This document shows positions 25,461 to 34,800 of a stretch of 39,038 bases of DNA, piece after piece. Location: positions 1-39,038 of the forward strand of contig SHMT01000009.1 in assembly GCA_004282745.1 (NCBI GenBank), in the 5' to 3' direction. A program made the position numbers and the translations under genes. The notes under the pieces are model-generated. The model searched no databases. It saw only the letters and a list, made by a program, of their open reading frames with translations, and was not told the DNA's origin. Positions within the stretch are counted from its first letter, which is position 1. Every line of letters starts with the position of its first letter. The stretch comes from Candidatus Scalindua sp. SCAELEC01. Its GTDB lineage: Bacteria; Planctomycetota; Brocadiia; Brocadiales; Scalinduaceae.

Positions 25461-25737
25461 CTCTTTAATCTTTTTATTTACCCACATTATGTGATACCAA
25501 ACCATTACCATTTACTATTGTGCACATTGAAAGGCAATCTTGTATATTTTATGAGACACACAAATAGCGTATCCATGCAAAGACATAATAGGAAATAGAA
25601 AATGGATGGTCTCCTTTTTCGTGGTTGATATAAAGCCCTTTCGGTTCAAGAGGCATATTTGACTGGTTTCGTCAGCCATATCCAACTGAATTCCCTAAAT
25701 GCCAAAATGGTGGATAAATTGAGTCGTTATACAGGGA
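25461..25737 (+). pseudogene. REP-associated (Y1/HUH) transposase remnant
   Basis: In one frame the text reads YVIPNHYHLLLCTLKGNL, then MRHTNSVSMQRHNRK, a stop (TAG 25596-25598), DGLLFRG, a stop (TGA 25626-25628) and YKALSVQEAYLTGFVSHIQ followed by LNSLNAKMV. This follows the order MPNHYHLLL ... NRK.G.DG.LFRGRYKA ... YIHLNPVRAKMV of REP-associated tyrosine transposases. The HYH metal-binding motif is kept. The N-terminus is lost. It lies just upstream of the FkbK-like gene. Confidence 0.7.
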
Positions 25738-25816
25738 GATTTTTCAGAAAAGAATGCTGGATTGAAATTTTTAGCATTAATGTTCATGAATAAATTAGCG
25801 AAAATATATAATAGCT

Positions 25817-26668
25817 ATGAAGAAAAAAACCGTTGCCGTAATAGGAGCTGGTACTATTGGAGCTGATGTGGCCTTAGTTCTTTCTCTTAACAACTACTCT
25901 GTTTTGCTTAAGGATCTTTCCAAAGTTATACTCGACAAAGCGGAAAAGAGCATCAGAGATAGTTACAGATTCACAAAAATGATGAGAAAATCAGACCCTA
26001 TGCCCTCCCTGAATGATGTATTAAACAGAATAGAACTTACTACAGATTATGAGGGCTTCCAAGAAACGGATTTTGTAATAGAAAATATCACTGAAGACTA
26101 TGAGGCAAAAAAGAATGTCTATTTAGAGCTGAAAAAGATGTGTCGAAAAAACACGATTTACGGTGTGAACACCAGCTGTATTTCAATAACCAAAATCGCT
26201 GCACTTATGCTGGTTCCTGAAAACGTCATCGGAACACATTTTATGAATCCCGTTCCTTTATCTAAATTAGTGGAAGTAGTAATGGGATACCACACATCAG
26301 AAGACACTATAGAGAAAACCAGACATCTTATCCAAACTCTTCAAAAGACCTGCATTGTTGTTAACGACTTGCCGGGTTTTGTAACCAACCGGGTAATGAT
26401 GCTCACCGTTAATGAAAGTATATGGTTGGTTCACGATCAAGTTGCTGTAGCTAAAGATGTTGATATGATTTTTAAGTTGGGATTTGGACACAAAATGGGC
26501 CCGCTTGCCACAGCAGATCTTATCGGCCTAGACACGATTCTCAACTCCTTATCTGTACTTTATGAAAACTACAATGATCCAAAGTATAGACCCTGTCCTC
26601 TTTTGCGAAAAATGGTAGAAGCAGGAATTTTAGGAAAAAAGTCCGGTAGAGGATTCTACAACTATTGA
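25817..26668 (+). CDS. fkbK: FkbK-like 3-hydroxyacyl-CoA dehydrogenase-family oxidoreductase
   Basis: The 283-aa protein is a full-length 3-hydroxybutyryl-CoA dehydrogenase-family member. The NAD-binding GAGTIG is at 10-15, then ENITEDYEAKK, NTSCIS (Ser120) and catalytic His141 in GTHFMNPVPLSKLVEV. NDLPGFVTNRVMM and KMGPLATADLIGLD belong to the C-terminal domain. By itself it could be a fatty-acid or butyrate enzyme. Its 4-nt overlap (TTGA) with an FkbH-like gene, followed by ACP and acyl-CoA dehydrogenase genes, points to the FkbK role: oxidising the C3 hydroxyl of glyceryl-ACP. A TATAAT-like string lies 4 nt before the ATG; no Shine-Dalgarno box is clear. Confidence 0.85.
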   Translation: MKKKTVAVIGAGTIGADVALVLSLNNYSVLLKDLSKVILDKAEKSIRDSYRFTKMMRKSDPMPSLNDVLNRIELTTDYEGFQETDFVIENITEDYEAKKNVYLELKKMCRKNTIYGVNTSCISITKIAALMLVPENVIGTHFMNPVPLSKLVEVVMGYHTSEDTIEKTRHLIQTLQKTCIVVNDLPGFVTNRVMMLTVNESIWLVHDQVAVAKDVDMIFKLGFGHKMGPLATADLIGLDTILNSLSVLYENYNDPKYRPCPLLRKMVEAGILGKKSGRGFYNY

Positions 26669-27720
26669 ACGATAAAAAAACTCTCTTGAAAGAATTGAAA
26701 AAAATTAAATGCATTGTTTGGGATCTAGATAATACTCTGTGGGATGGCACTCTTCTCGAAGGAGACGACGTAAAGTTAAAAACTGGCGTTAGTGAGGTGA
26801 TTAAGACACTTGATCAACGAGGTATCCTCCATTCCATAGCCAGTAAAGGTAACTATAATGATGCTATGCTGAAGCTTAGTGAATTCCAACTTGATGATCT
26901 TTTTCTTTTCCCGGAAATAGGCTGGGACTCAAAATCTCAATCTATTGCCAAAATACAAAAGAACTTAAATATAGGCATGGATACGTTAATTTTTATAGAC
27001 GATCTATCCTTTGAGCTGGATGAAGTAAAGAGCGTACATCCCCAAGTAACTTGTATTAAGGCGTCACAATACTTGAATCTTCCATCCCATCATCTTTTGA
27101 ATCCGAAATTCATCACACGGGATTCAAGCAGAAGACGCTTAACGTACATCGAGGATCAGAAAAGGAGAGAAGAGGAAAGAGATTTCAAGGGACCTCGGAA
27201 GGAGTTCCTGGCATCTCTAGATATTCATATTCAAATCTCTGAAGCCAAGGATGATGATTTAAAAAGAGCTGAAGAGTTAACCGTAAGGACCAATCAGCTT
27301 AACGCAACAGGCAAGACATACAGCTATGATGAGCTGAAGCTGTTAATGGATTCGAAAAATCACAAGTTGCTCATATGCGAGATGAATGATAAGTATGGGG
27401 CTTATGGGAAAATAGGCCTTTCTGTAGTTGAAATTTTCAAAGATTATTTTTATATCAGACTTCTATTGGTATCCTGTAGGGTTATGTCAATAGGCGTTGG
27501 CACCGTTCTTTTATCTTATGTTATGCACGAAGCCAAAAAATTCGGAAAGAGGGTCAAAGCGGATTTCAGACACACCGGGAGAAACCGAATGATGTATATT
27601 ACATTTAAGTTTGCCAACTTTAAGGAAATTCTTGTAGACGAATCTGGTACAATAGTCCTGGAAAAGGATCTATCATCCATTCAAGAATATCCTTCATATA
27701 TAAATCTAACCATTAAGTGA
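26665..27720 (+). CDS. fkbH: FkbH-like glyceryl-ACP synthase (HAD plus GNAT-like)
   Basis: The 351-aa protein has the two-part FkbH build. The N-terminal HAD domain has VWDLDNTLWDGTL (Asp20, Asp22, Thr24), a SKGN motif (61-64) and IDDLSFELDEV. The C-terminal domain has RTNQLNATGKTYS and LVSCRVMSIGVG, with Cys272 in the family's SCR motif. Characterised members (FkbH, OzmB) take 1,3-bisphosphoglycerate, dephosphorylate it and load the glyceryl unit on an ACP. The start is TTG 26665, overlapping the FkbK stop as TTGA; no nearby ATG fits the family length. Together with its neighbours this strongly indicates a glyceryl-derived extender or building block. Confidence 0.9.
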   Translation: MNDKKTLLKELKKIKCIVWDLDNTLWDGTLLEGDDVKLKTGVSEVIKTLDQRGILHSIASKGNYNDAMLKLSEFQLDDLFLFPEIGWDSKSQSIAKIQKNLNIGMDTLIFIDDLSFELDEVKSVHPQVTCIKASQYLNLPSHHLLNPKFITRDSSRRRLTYIEDQKRREEERDFKGPRKEFLASLDIHIQISEAKDDDLKRAEELTVRTNQLNATGKTYSYDELKLLMDSKNHKLLICEMNDKYGAYGKIGLSVVEIFKDYFYIRLLLVSCRVMSIGVGTVLLSYVMHEAKKFGKRVKADFRHTGRNRMMYITFKFANFKEILVDESGTIVLEKDLSSIQEYPSYINLTIK

Positions 27721-27741
27721 ATTAAGCAGGAGAGTTGCCTA

Positions 27742-27987
27742 GTGGATGTATCTGAGAAAGTTCGAGCATTTGTACATGCCAATCTAATAGCATTTAGTGA
27801 TGATTTAATACTTAAAGATGATGACAATTTTTTTGAGTTGGGTTTTGTGGACTCTCCCTTTGCCATGCAACTGGTTTGCTTCGTTGAGGATACATTTAAC
27901 ATTTGTGTTACCGATGAAGACTTGGATTTATTAAATTTCAGCACGATTGCTCGTATCGTTCAATTTGTTAAAAGGAAAATATTATAA
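27742..27987 (+). CDS. fkbJ: Stand-alone acyl carrier protein, FkbJ-like
   Basis: The 81-aa acidic protein has the ACP fold pattern FFELGFVDSPFAMQLVCFVE. Ser38 is the predicted phosphopantetheine site. The usual DSL/NSL is here DSP, a substitution next to the modified serine, but the following AMQLV matches the FkbJ/ZmaD type better than fatty-acid AcpP. GTG start at 27742 with AGGAGAG 7 nt upstream. The stop overlaps the acyl-CoA dehydrogenase ATG (TAATG). It should carry the glyceryl unit made by FkbH. Confidence 0.9.
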   Translation: MDVSEKVRAFVHANLIAFSDDLILKDDDNFFELGFVDSPFAMQLVCFVEDTFNICVTDEDLDLLNFSTIARIVQFVKRKIL

Positions 27988-29135
27988 TGAGTAATGAATC
28001 CAGCCAGCAGATGGTTGTACGAGAAGCCAGGCTTTTTGCCGACGAAGTATTGCGGCCAAGGGCTGGGGATTTTGATAGAGAGGAGTTCCTCCCACGAGAC
28101 ATTATCGATGAATTGGCAAAAAGAAAGTATCTTTTGGCCAGTTTACCCGAAGCGGATGGAGGGTTGGGGCTGGATCCTGTATATTACGGTTTTTTGACGG
28201 AAGAGATCGGAAAAGCATGCTGTTCTACACGGGGACTGATTACGGTTCAGAGTTCGCTAATCGGAGAAACCCTGATGAGGTGGGGTAAAAAAGAGCAGAA
28301 AGCCAAATGGTTGTTGCCGCTGTCCAATGGAGAGAAAATTGGAGCCTTTGCACTCACCGAACCGGGAGTGGGAACCGATGCAAAAGGTGTTCAGACCTCT
28401 TATGTGAAAAGAGGGAAGGAATATGTACTCAACGGGACCAAGAAGTGGACTTCATTTGGTGAGCTAGCCGATTTTTTTATTGTCATTGCTGCATGCCGAA
28501 CGGAAATAACTGCCTTTATCGTTGAGAGGGACCGATCGGGAATCACGATTTCTCACCAGAAAGGCTTACTGGCAAATAGGGCATCTCACCTCTCCGAGAT
28601 TGAGTTTCAAAACGTGACCATTCCCGAAGAAAACATCATTGGCAAACCAGGAAGTGGGTTTACCTTTATAGCGAGCACAGCATTAGATCACGGAAGATAC
28701 AGTATTGCCTGGGCCGGTGTTGCCATTGCCCAGGAGGCCTTGGATTCCATGGCGAAATATGCCAGAGAGCGGAAGGCTTTTGGGCGTAAGATCGGCGAGT
28801 TCCAACTCATACAGATGATGATAGGAAATGCAGTGACCAAGACCCATGCGGCCAGGGCCTTATGCATTAAGGTGGGAGAGATGCGATCCAGGGGAGATAG
28901 TAATGCTACAATAGAGACCACGATTGCCAAATACTTTACTTCACAGATTGCCTGTGAAGTTACAACCGATGCGGTCCAGGTTCACGGTGGAAACGGTTGT
29001 TCAAACAACTATCCGGTTGAACGCCTGTTTCGCGAAGCAAAAGTTCTTGAAATTATTGAAGGAACATCTCAAATTCAGCAACTCATAATCGCAAAATATG
29101 GACTAAGGAAATATGGAAAAAGTAGTCATTATTAG
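27987..29135 (+). CDS. fkbI: FkbI-like acyl-CoA dehydrogenase
   Basis: The 382-aa flavoprotein has full acyl-CoA dehydrogenase architecture: [17 protein letters not shown] at the substrate loop, NGTKKWTS, the C-terminal helical domain with [15 protein letters not shown] and VQVHGGNG, and a catalytic Glu358 in [11 protein letters not shown]. In the methoxymalonyl/hydroxymalonyl-ACP pathway FkbI completes the oxidation of the C3 aldehyde to a carboxylate. The ATG overlaps the ACP stop by one base and AAGGA lies upstream, so the two are coupled. Without context it would be called a generic acyl-CoA dehydrogenase. Confidence 0.9.
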   Translation: MSNESSQQMVVREARLFADEVLRPRAGDFDREEFLPRDIIDELAKRKYLLASLPEADGGLGLDPVYYGFLTEEIGKACCSTRGLITVQSSLIGETLMRWGKKEQKAKWLLPLSNGEKIGAFALTEPGVGTDAKGVQTSYVKRGKEYVLNGTKKWTSFGELADFFIVIAACRTEITAFIVERDRSGITISHQKGLLANRASHLSEIEFQNVTIPEENIIGKPGSGFTFIASTALDHGRYSIAWAGVAIAQEALDSMAKYARERKAFGRKIGEFQLIQMMIGNAVTKTHAARALCIKVGEMRSRGDSNATIETTIAKYFTSQIACEVTTDAVQVHGGNGCSNNYPVERLFREAKVLEIIEGTSQIQQLIIAKYGLRKYGKSSHY

Positions 29136-29203
29136 TTCGCTCCTTTATCAGAAGGTATCCTTGTCCTCCATTTTCGCGAGAAGATAAAAGACAAAAAACA
29201 CGG

Positions 29204-30133
29204 ATGATCACAATAGAGGATTTAGAAAAATATATCAAGCCATTACAAGAGGAAATTGACAAGATCAACCCCGATATTTGCGTCCAGTTTCCAATTTCGG
29301 TTTATATCGACAGTGTAAAATCCTATTTTCAAGTTCGTACCCATTCCTATTTTAGCTACAAACGGAGAAAAATATTTACAAAAATTAAAACCATTAATGG
29401 CTTTCATGCATTGGCTTTGTATCAGAAACTTGCGCTTGCATATTTCATGAAAGATTCTTTAGAACGCTTAAAACCAAAATCTTTACCGAAAGGAATTATT
29501 CTCGAAATACACTCTTGGTATCAAAGAGTTGTCGATGATTTCACCAGACAAGCAGATAGCTATTATGACTATTTGAAAATTGATTTTATATATGACGTAG
29601 GAGTGTGCTGCCTCAAGAGCCTGCCAATTGGCGGAGCCTGGTTCGTTCAGGTGCGCAGAATCGGTTTTCGACTGATTTTAGCATCAGGTATCCGTCAGTT
29701 AATAGAGCTATTGGGTTACCTAATTTTTAAAACAGGAGGCTTTAGGCATTACTGCGTAATCCATACCTACCAACGTTACTTACCTCGCTTTAATTGCCAA
29801 CAAATGAACTTGGCTTACCGGTTGATCGGTGAATTAATCAAGTATAATCCCAAAATAAAAGGTCTCTACAGGAGAAGTTGGTTCTTAAACCCAAACCTGG
29901 AAGCGATTAGCCCTAATCTTACCTATTTAAGAGAGATACCTCTGCAAAACGGTGCCACACTGTTTAAGGCTGGCTTAATCGAAGAAGATATCAAGTATTC
30001 TCTGGCATTTTCTCCACACCGACGGAAATTGTATGAAGAAGGTAAGTATTCACCCCTCTCCTATGCTTATATCTGGCCCAAAAATGAATTTCTTTTCTGG
30101 CTTAACAAAACCAATACCGAATTGTTAGGTTAA
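29204..30133 (+). CDS. Conserved protein of unknown function near the Fkb cassette
   Basis: The 309-aa protein lacks a signal peptide. It has a helical N-terminal half with a possible hydrophobic stretch at ~150-172 (SLPIGGAWFVQVRRIGF...). The conserved-looking C-terminal half includes HYCVIHTYQRYLPRFN, LYRRSWFLNPNLEAISPNL, TYLREIPLQNGATLF and SPLSYAYIWPKNEFLFWL. I recall unannotated proteobacterial proteins with this C-terminal pattern (HTYQP ... SWFYDP ... SPRLAYLRE), but no function. It starts 68 bp after fkbI on the same strand and may be cotranscribed, making it a candidate acceptor, transferase or tailoring protein of the glyceryl pathway. No Shine-Dalgarno box is evident. Confidence 0.75.
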   Translation: MITIEDLEKYIKPLQEEIDKINPDICVQFPISVYIDSVKSYFQVRTHSYFSYKRRKIFTKIKTINGFHALALYQKLALAYFMKDSLERLKPKSLPKGIILEIHSWYQRVVDDFTRQADSYYDYLKIDFIYDVGVCCLKSLPIGGAWFVQVRRIGFRLILASGIRQLIELLGYLIFKTGGFRHYCVIHTYQRYLPRFNCQQMNLAYRLIGELIKYNPKIKGLYRRSWFLNPNLEAISPNLTYLREIPLQNGATLFKAGLIEEDIKYSLAFSPHRRKLYEEGKYSPLSYAYIWPKNEFLFWLNKTNTELLG

Positions 30134-30566
30134 CATCTCTGTTGCTATATGCCTATTTTGTTTCAAGGCAAAGTGAATAGGGTAGAGAACAAGATATTCA
30201 CGTTAAGTTTTGTATGCGCAAAAAACTATTATCCGGTTAAATTTTAACAGGTAATTTCAGTTGAGGAAATTTTTTCTTACAATCGAACGTAAATTAAAAA
30301 TCTCCTTATCAAAAATACTTTATTTTCACTCTTCATTATTCTAGCATAAGAGCAATTAGCTAGCATTCGGATTCGTTTCTGGGAACGCGATACCTGAATG
30401 CCATTTTTATTTTTTCAATTTGCGACTCAATGAATGGTGTAACTTCTCTGCCAATGAGTAACACCGTCTATTAAGTTTACTACGTTGACTCCCAGAAATT
30501 GTGCTCCCAACAGCAGTAGACAAGGAATTTGATAATCGAGGATAGGATGTAAACTCGACCTTCGAA
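30134..30566. other. Gene-free gap before the radical SAM gene
   Basis: AT-rich DNA with many stops on both strands. No repeat of the families seen elsewhere, no clear hairpin and no small ORF with a ribosome binding site were found. In particular, no precursor-peptide candidate was recognised. Confidence 0.4.
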
Positions 30567-31601
30567 ATGGCAAAAATTTGGGTGGAGATGCGGTTCTGGT
30601 TTACCCTTACCGGAGCCGCGTTTGATTATCAAGGGTCTATTTGGACTGGTGAAATGGCTTCAATTCAGATTACAACACAAATCGGTTGCCGGAATTCCTG
30701 CGATTACTGCCCACAGGACCTGCTCATTGAAGCGAACCGGAAAACGGACGGGTCCTTGATAATGACTTTTGACACATTCAAAACCTGTGTCAAAAAAATT
30801 CCCCTTCAAGTTGCAATCTGGTTTGCGGGGATGTGCGAACCATGGTCTAACCCCAAATGCACAAAAATGCTGTTGTACGCACATGAGCAAGGACACGGAA
30901 TCGGGGTCTTCACGACTCTGGTCGGTATGTCGACTGCGGACCTCGATCTTCTTCAATTGGTCCCTTTTCAGTTCTTTCGGATACACCTTCCTTCGAAAAG
31001 TGGTATCGAGAGTATCAAAATCAGTGACAATTACCTACGTTGTCTGGGTAAGGTGATCTCCAACGGGATTCCCGTTACTTTCCATTGTCACGACCAGGTA
31101 GTTCCGGAAGTGGTCTCCATTCTCGATCAAAATGGGTATAGGGCAGAACTCCGTTCCCTCTATCGTAGGGCGGGAAACATCTCTGTCTCAGGTCGCCTCA
31201 AGGCGGGAAAGAGACGAGGTGCTATCGCCTGCCAACGGAGATCCCGTAGTAACGTGCTGCTACCGAATGGTGACGTATTACTCTGCTCAAACGACTATGG
31301 AATGAAACACACTCTTGGAAACCTGCTCGAAACCAGTTATGAATCTCTCTTTACCGGAAGCGAATTTCAAAAAATCCAGAGAGGCCAGACAGACGAATCA
31401 CTTGACGTTCTTTGTAGGTATTGTGACAATTTCGCGTACGACCTGGACGCTTACGCAAGTTTACAAAACTGGAGCTACCACATCGATCGTTTCCTGTACT
31501 ACCCGAGAAGAATTAGGAGTTGGGAAGACGCTCTTCAGTTGTTGGGGAAGGTGCGGTTCGTTGTCAGGAACGCCTCAAGAAGTATATTCAAAGGAAAATG
31601 A
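30567..31601 (+). CDS. Radical SAM enzyme with SPASM-like C-terminus
   Basis: The 344-aa protein carries the radical SAM cluster motif CRNSCDYC (Cys41, 45, 48) directly after the strand SIQITTQIG. Next comes the GMCEPWSNP glycine-rich/GEP-like region. Toward the C-terminus, NVLLPNGDVLLCSNDYGM and TLGNLLETSYESLF followed by CRYCDNF form a twitch/SPASM-like auxiliary cluster segment. This layout is typical of enzymes acting on peptides or of sugar/lipid maturases. The start is uncertain: ATG 30567 gives 344 aa; ATG 30654 would begin just before the first strand. No substrate can be assigned; proximity to the Fkb cassette is suggestive only. Confidence 0.82.
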   Translation: MAKIWVEMRFWFTLTGAAFDYQGSIWTGEMASIQITTQIGCRNSCDYCPQDLLIEANRKTDGSLIMTFDTFKTCVKKIPLQVAIWFAGMCEPWSNPKCTKMLLYAHEQGHGIGVFTTLVGMSTADLDLLQLVPFQFFRIHLPSKSGIESIKISDNYLRCLGKVISNGIPVTFHCHDQVVPEVVSILDQNGYRAELRSLYRRAGNISVSGRLKAGKRRGAIACQRRSRSNVLLPNGDVLLCSNDYGMKHTLGNLLETSYESLFTGSEFQKIQRGQTDESLDVLCRYCDNFAYDLDAYASLQNWSYHIDRFLYYPRRIRSWEDALQLLGKVRFVVRNASRSIFKGK

Positions 31602-31857
31602 GTAGATCAAGCATAGTTTATGGCAAGACCTTAAATAGTTCCATTAATGGGTCTCCCATTATCCCCCTTTACTTCCCCATTGCAATGTCATCCTGCTGGT
31701 AGAACTTGATATCTTGTCCACCTGTTGTTATGATAGGATAGAAACTTTAGCTCTGAATAACTGCCAATTTTCTTATCCTTATTTTCATCAACCCCATGAA
31801 AATACCTTATTATTTTCGCTATAATTTTCAATACGATCCATAACCTTAAACACCTCT

Positions 31858-34800
31858 ATGAAACACACTTACACCCATTCGACTCCCAAATTCGGACAAT
31901 TGAGACAACGGATCGACACTGCCATGCTGAGAGATCAATGGAAATTCCGTAAAAAGTTGAGACATTTGCGAACTCAGAAAGATAAAGAGAAAACATGGCA
32001 TCAAGAAGTCCAACAGCTCCACGATCAGATCAAGACCTCGGCACTCTTTAGGAAGAACCGTTGGGAAAAATGTCCTCAAATGTCTTATCCTGTTCATCTC
32101 CCCATTCTCAAGCATCGTGAAGAGCTGATTGAGGCAATCCGGAGACATCAGGTATTGATCATTGCAGGTGAAACGGGCTCCGGCAAAACAACACAACTTC
32201 CGAAAATCTGTATTGATGCCGGACAGGGTCGAGCGGCCATTATCGGCTGTACTCAGCCAAGACGAATAGCGGCAACTTCCATGGCGCAGAGGGTTGCCGA
32301 AGAGCTGGAGGTAGCGTTGGGTTCAACGGTAGGGTACAAGATTCGATTTTCTGAAAAATGTTCACACAATACTATAATCCAGATGATGACGGATGGGATA
32401 TTGCTCACAGAAATCCAGCGAGATCGTTTTTTAAACACTTACGATACTATCATCATCGATGAAGCACATGAACGGACTCTTAATATCGATTTTCTCTTGG
32501 GATACCTCAAACGACTGTTGCCCAAACGTCCCGATTTAAAACTCATCCTCTCCTCCGCCAACCTGGACATTCCCCGGTTCTCGGAATCGTTTCCTGACGC
32601 ACCGGTGATTGAGGTTACGGGGCGTGTCTTCCCTGTAGAAGTCCGTTATAAACCGATAGATAAAGAGCTGGAAGAGCAAGGGGATATTACCATCGAAGAT
32701 GCAGTCGTTCAAACGGTCAGGGACCTGCTCAGAAATCCGAGAGGTGGTAATATTTTGGTCTTCATGCCGGGAGAGCAGGAGATCAAGGAGGTAATTGGAC
32801 GCCTGGAGGCTCCGCACCAGTCAATTGCTCTTTTACCCCTTTTCGGACGACTCTCCCATAGTGACCAAAACCGTATTTTTCAAAACAGCTCTCAACGCAA
32901 GGTCATAGTAGCGACCAATATTGCTGAAACTTCACTCACCATCCCCGGTGTTCGTTATGTGATAGACACCGGATTGGTGAGGCTCAGTCGCTTTAGCAAC
33001 CGTTCACACACCTTACGTTTGCCGGTAGAAGCAATTTCCCAGAGTAGCGCAAATCAGAGAAAAGGGCGTGCAGGACGAGTGGAGAGGGGAGTATGTATCC
33101 GACTCTACTCCGAGGAGCATTATCTACAACGTCCGGAATTTACTCCACCGGAAATATTGCGCTCCTCCCTGGCAGAGGTGATTTTACGGATGAAATATCA
33201 ACGTCTTGGAGATATTGAGGAATTCCCCTTTATTAATCCTCCCTCCTCCTCTGCAATCAGAAGCGGTATCAAATTATTAAAAGAGTTGGGGGCATTAGAT
33301 GATGCGAATGAACTCACTTCGTTGGGTCGTGAAATGGCTCAATTGCCCATTGAACCGAGAACTGCCCGTATGTTGCTGGCTGCCAAACAGGAAAATACCT
33401 TACGGGAGGTGTTGGTGATTGCGGCAGGGATCTCAATCCAGGACCCGAGAGAGTACCCTCTTGAAAAGAGGGAACAGGCGAAACAGAGTCACAGCGCCTT
33501 TATTGACCGTTCATCAGATTTTATCACACTCCTGAATATCTGGAATGCCTATCACAGGCAGTGGGAATCGTTAAAAACCGAGAATAAAATGCGGAAGTTT
33601 TGCAAAGCACATTTCTTGTCGTTTGTGCGTATGCGAGAGTGGCGAGACATTCATCGTCAGTTGATGAATCTGTTCGATAAACCGTCAGACTTCCATCTGA
33701 AAAAAGAGTCCTCCGATTATCGAGGCATTCATGTCTCCATCCTTGCCGGTCACTTGACCCAAATTGCATTCAAAAAAGAGAAGAATCTCTATCAGACCAC
33801 TGCAAATCGTGAAATAATGATTTTTCCCGGTTCTGCTGTTTTCAACAAAGGCAAACCGTGGATAGTTGCCTCAGAGCTGGTTGAAACCTCAAGACTCTTT
33901 GCAAGGCGGGTTGCCAACATCGAAGTGGATTGGCTAGAGGCAATCGGGAAGGACCTCTGCAAACGATCATACTCAGAACCATCGTACCATGAAAAGAGAC
34001 AGAGCGTCATTGCCTATGAGAAGGTGACACTCTACGGAATGGTAATTGTCCCGCGCCGTCAGGTGCATTATGGAAAGATAAACCCCAAACAAGCAACCGC
34101 TCTCTTTATAGAAAAGGCGCTTGTTGAGGGCCTGATACGTACCCCGCATCCCTTTTTTGAACACAACCAGGCGTTAAAAGAGAACATCATACAAAAAGGG
34201 GCAAAGCTCCGTCGCTGCTATGAGTTAGAAGTAAACCAGGCCATGAGCGTTTTTTATAGAGAACGACTTCACCATATAGCCTCTGCCCACGACTTAAATG
34301 GTCTGCTCATGAAAAAAAACAGAGGGGAGCACCAAGACTTTCTCTTTATGACAGAAAAAGATTTTTCAATAGTTTTCGAGGAACCTTCTCAAGAAGATTT
34401 CCCCGACAATTGGAACCTTGGTGACCATCTTCTACCACTCAATTATCAATTTAAACCGGAAGAGAAAAAGGACGGAGTAACATTACGAATTGAAGAGAAG
34501 ATACTTCCCTATATGGAGGCAAACTCCCTTGATTGGTTAGTACCAGGCCTATGGGAAGAGAAGATACTTTACCTGATGAAGGGGCTTCCAAAAAGGTTGA
34601 GGAAGCTGTTGGTCCCGATTCCGGAAACGGCAAAAAAAACCGCACAGAACATTAAACGCACCCACTCCTCATTTTTAGCGGCATTGAGTGAGCATCTTCG
34701 CCTACATAATTCAGTCTCTATTTCACCCGACGAGTGGGATGAAGAGCGGCTGCCCGACTATCTGAAAATACGGATCGAAATCGAAGACTATGAGCACAAG

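Noticed and set aside
25817-29135. Alternative reading as a beta-oxidation or butyrate operon
   Set aside because: No thiolase, crotonase or electron-transfer flavoprotein is present, whereas FkbH and a stand-alone FkbJ-type ACP are.
30134-31601. RiPP cluster around the radical SAM enzyme
   Set aside because: No small ORF with a ribosome binding site or Cys-rich core was found beside it.
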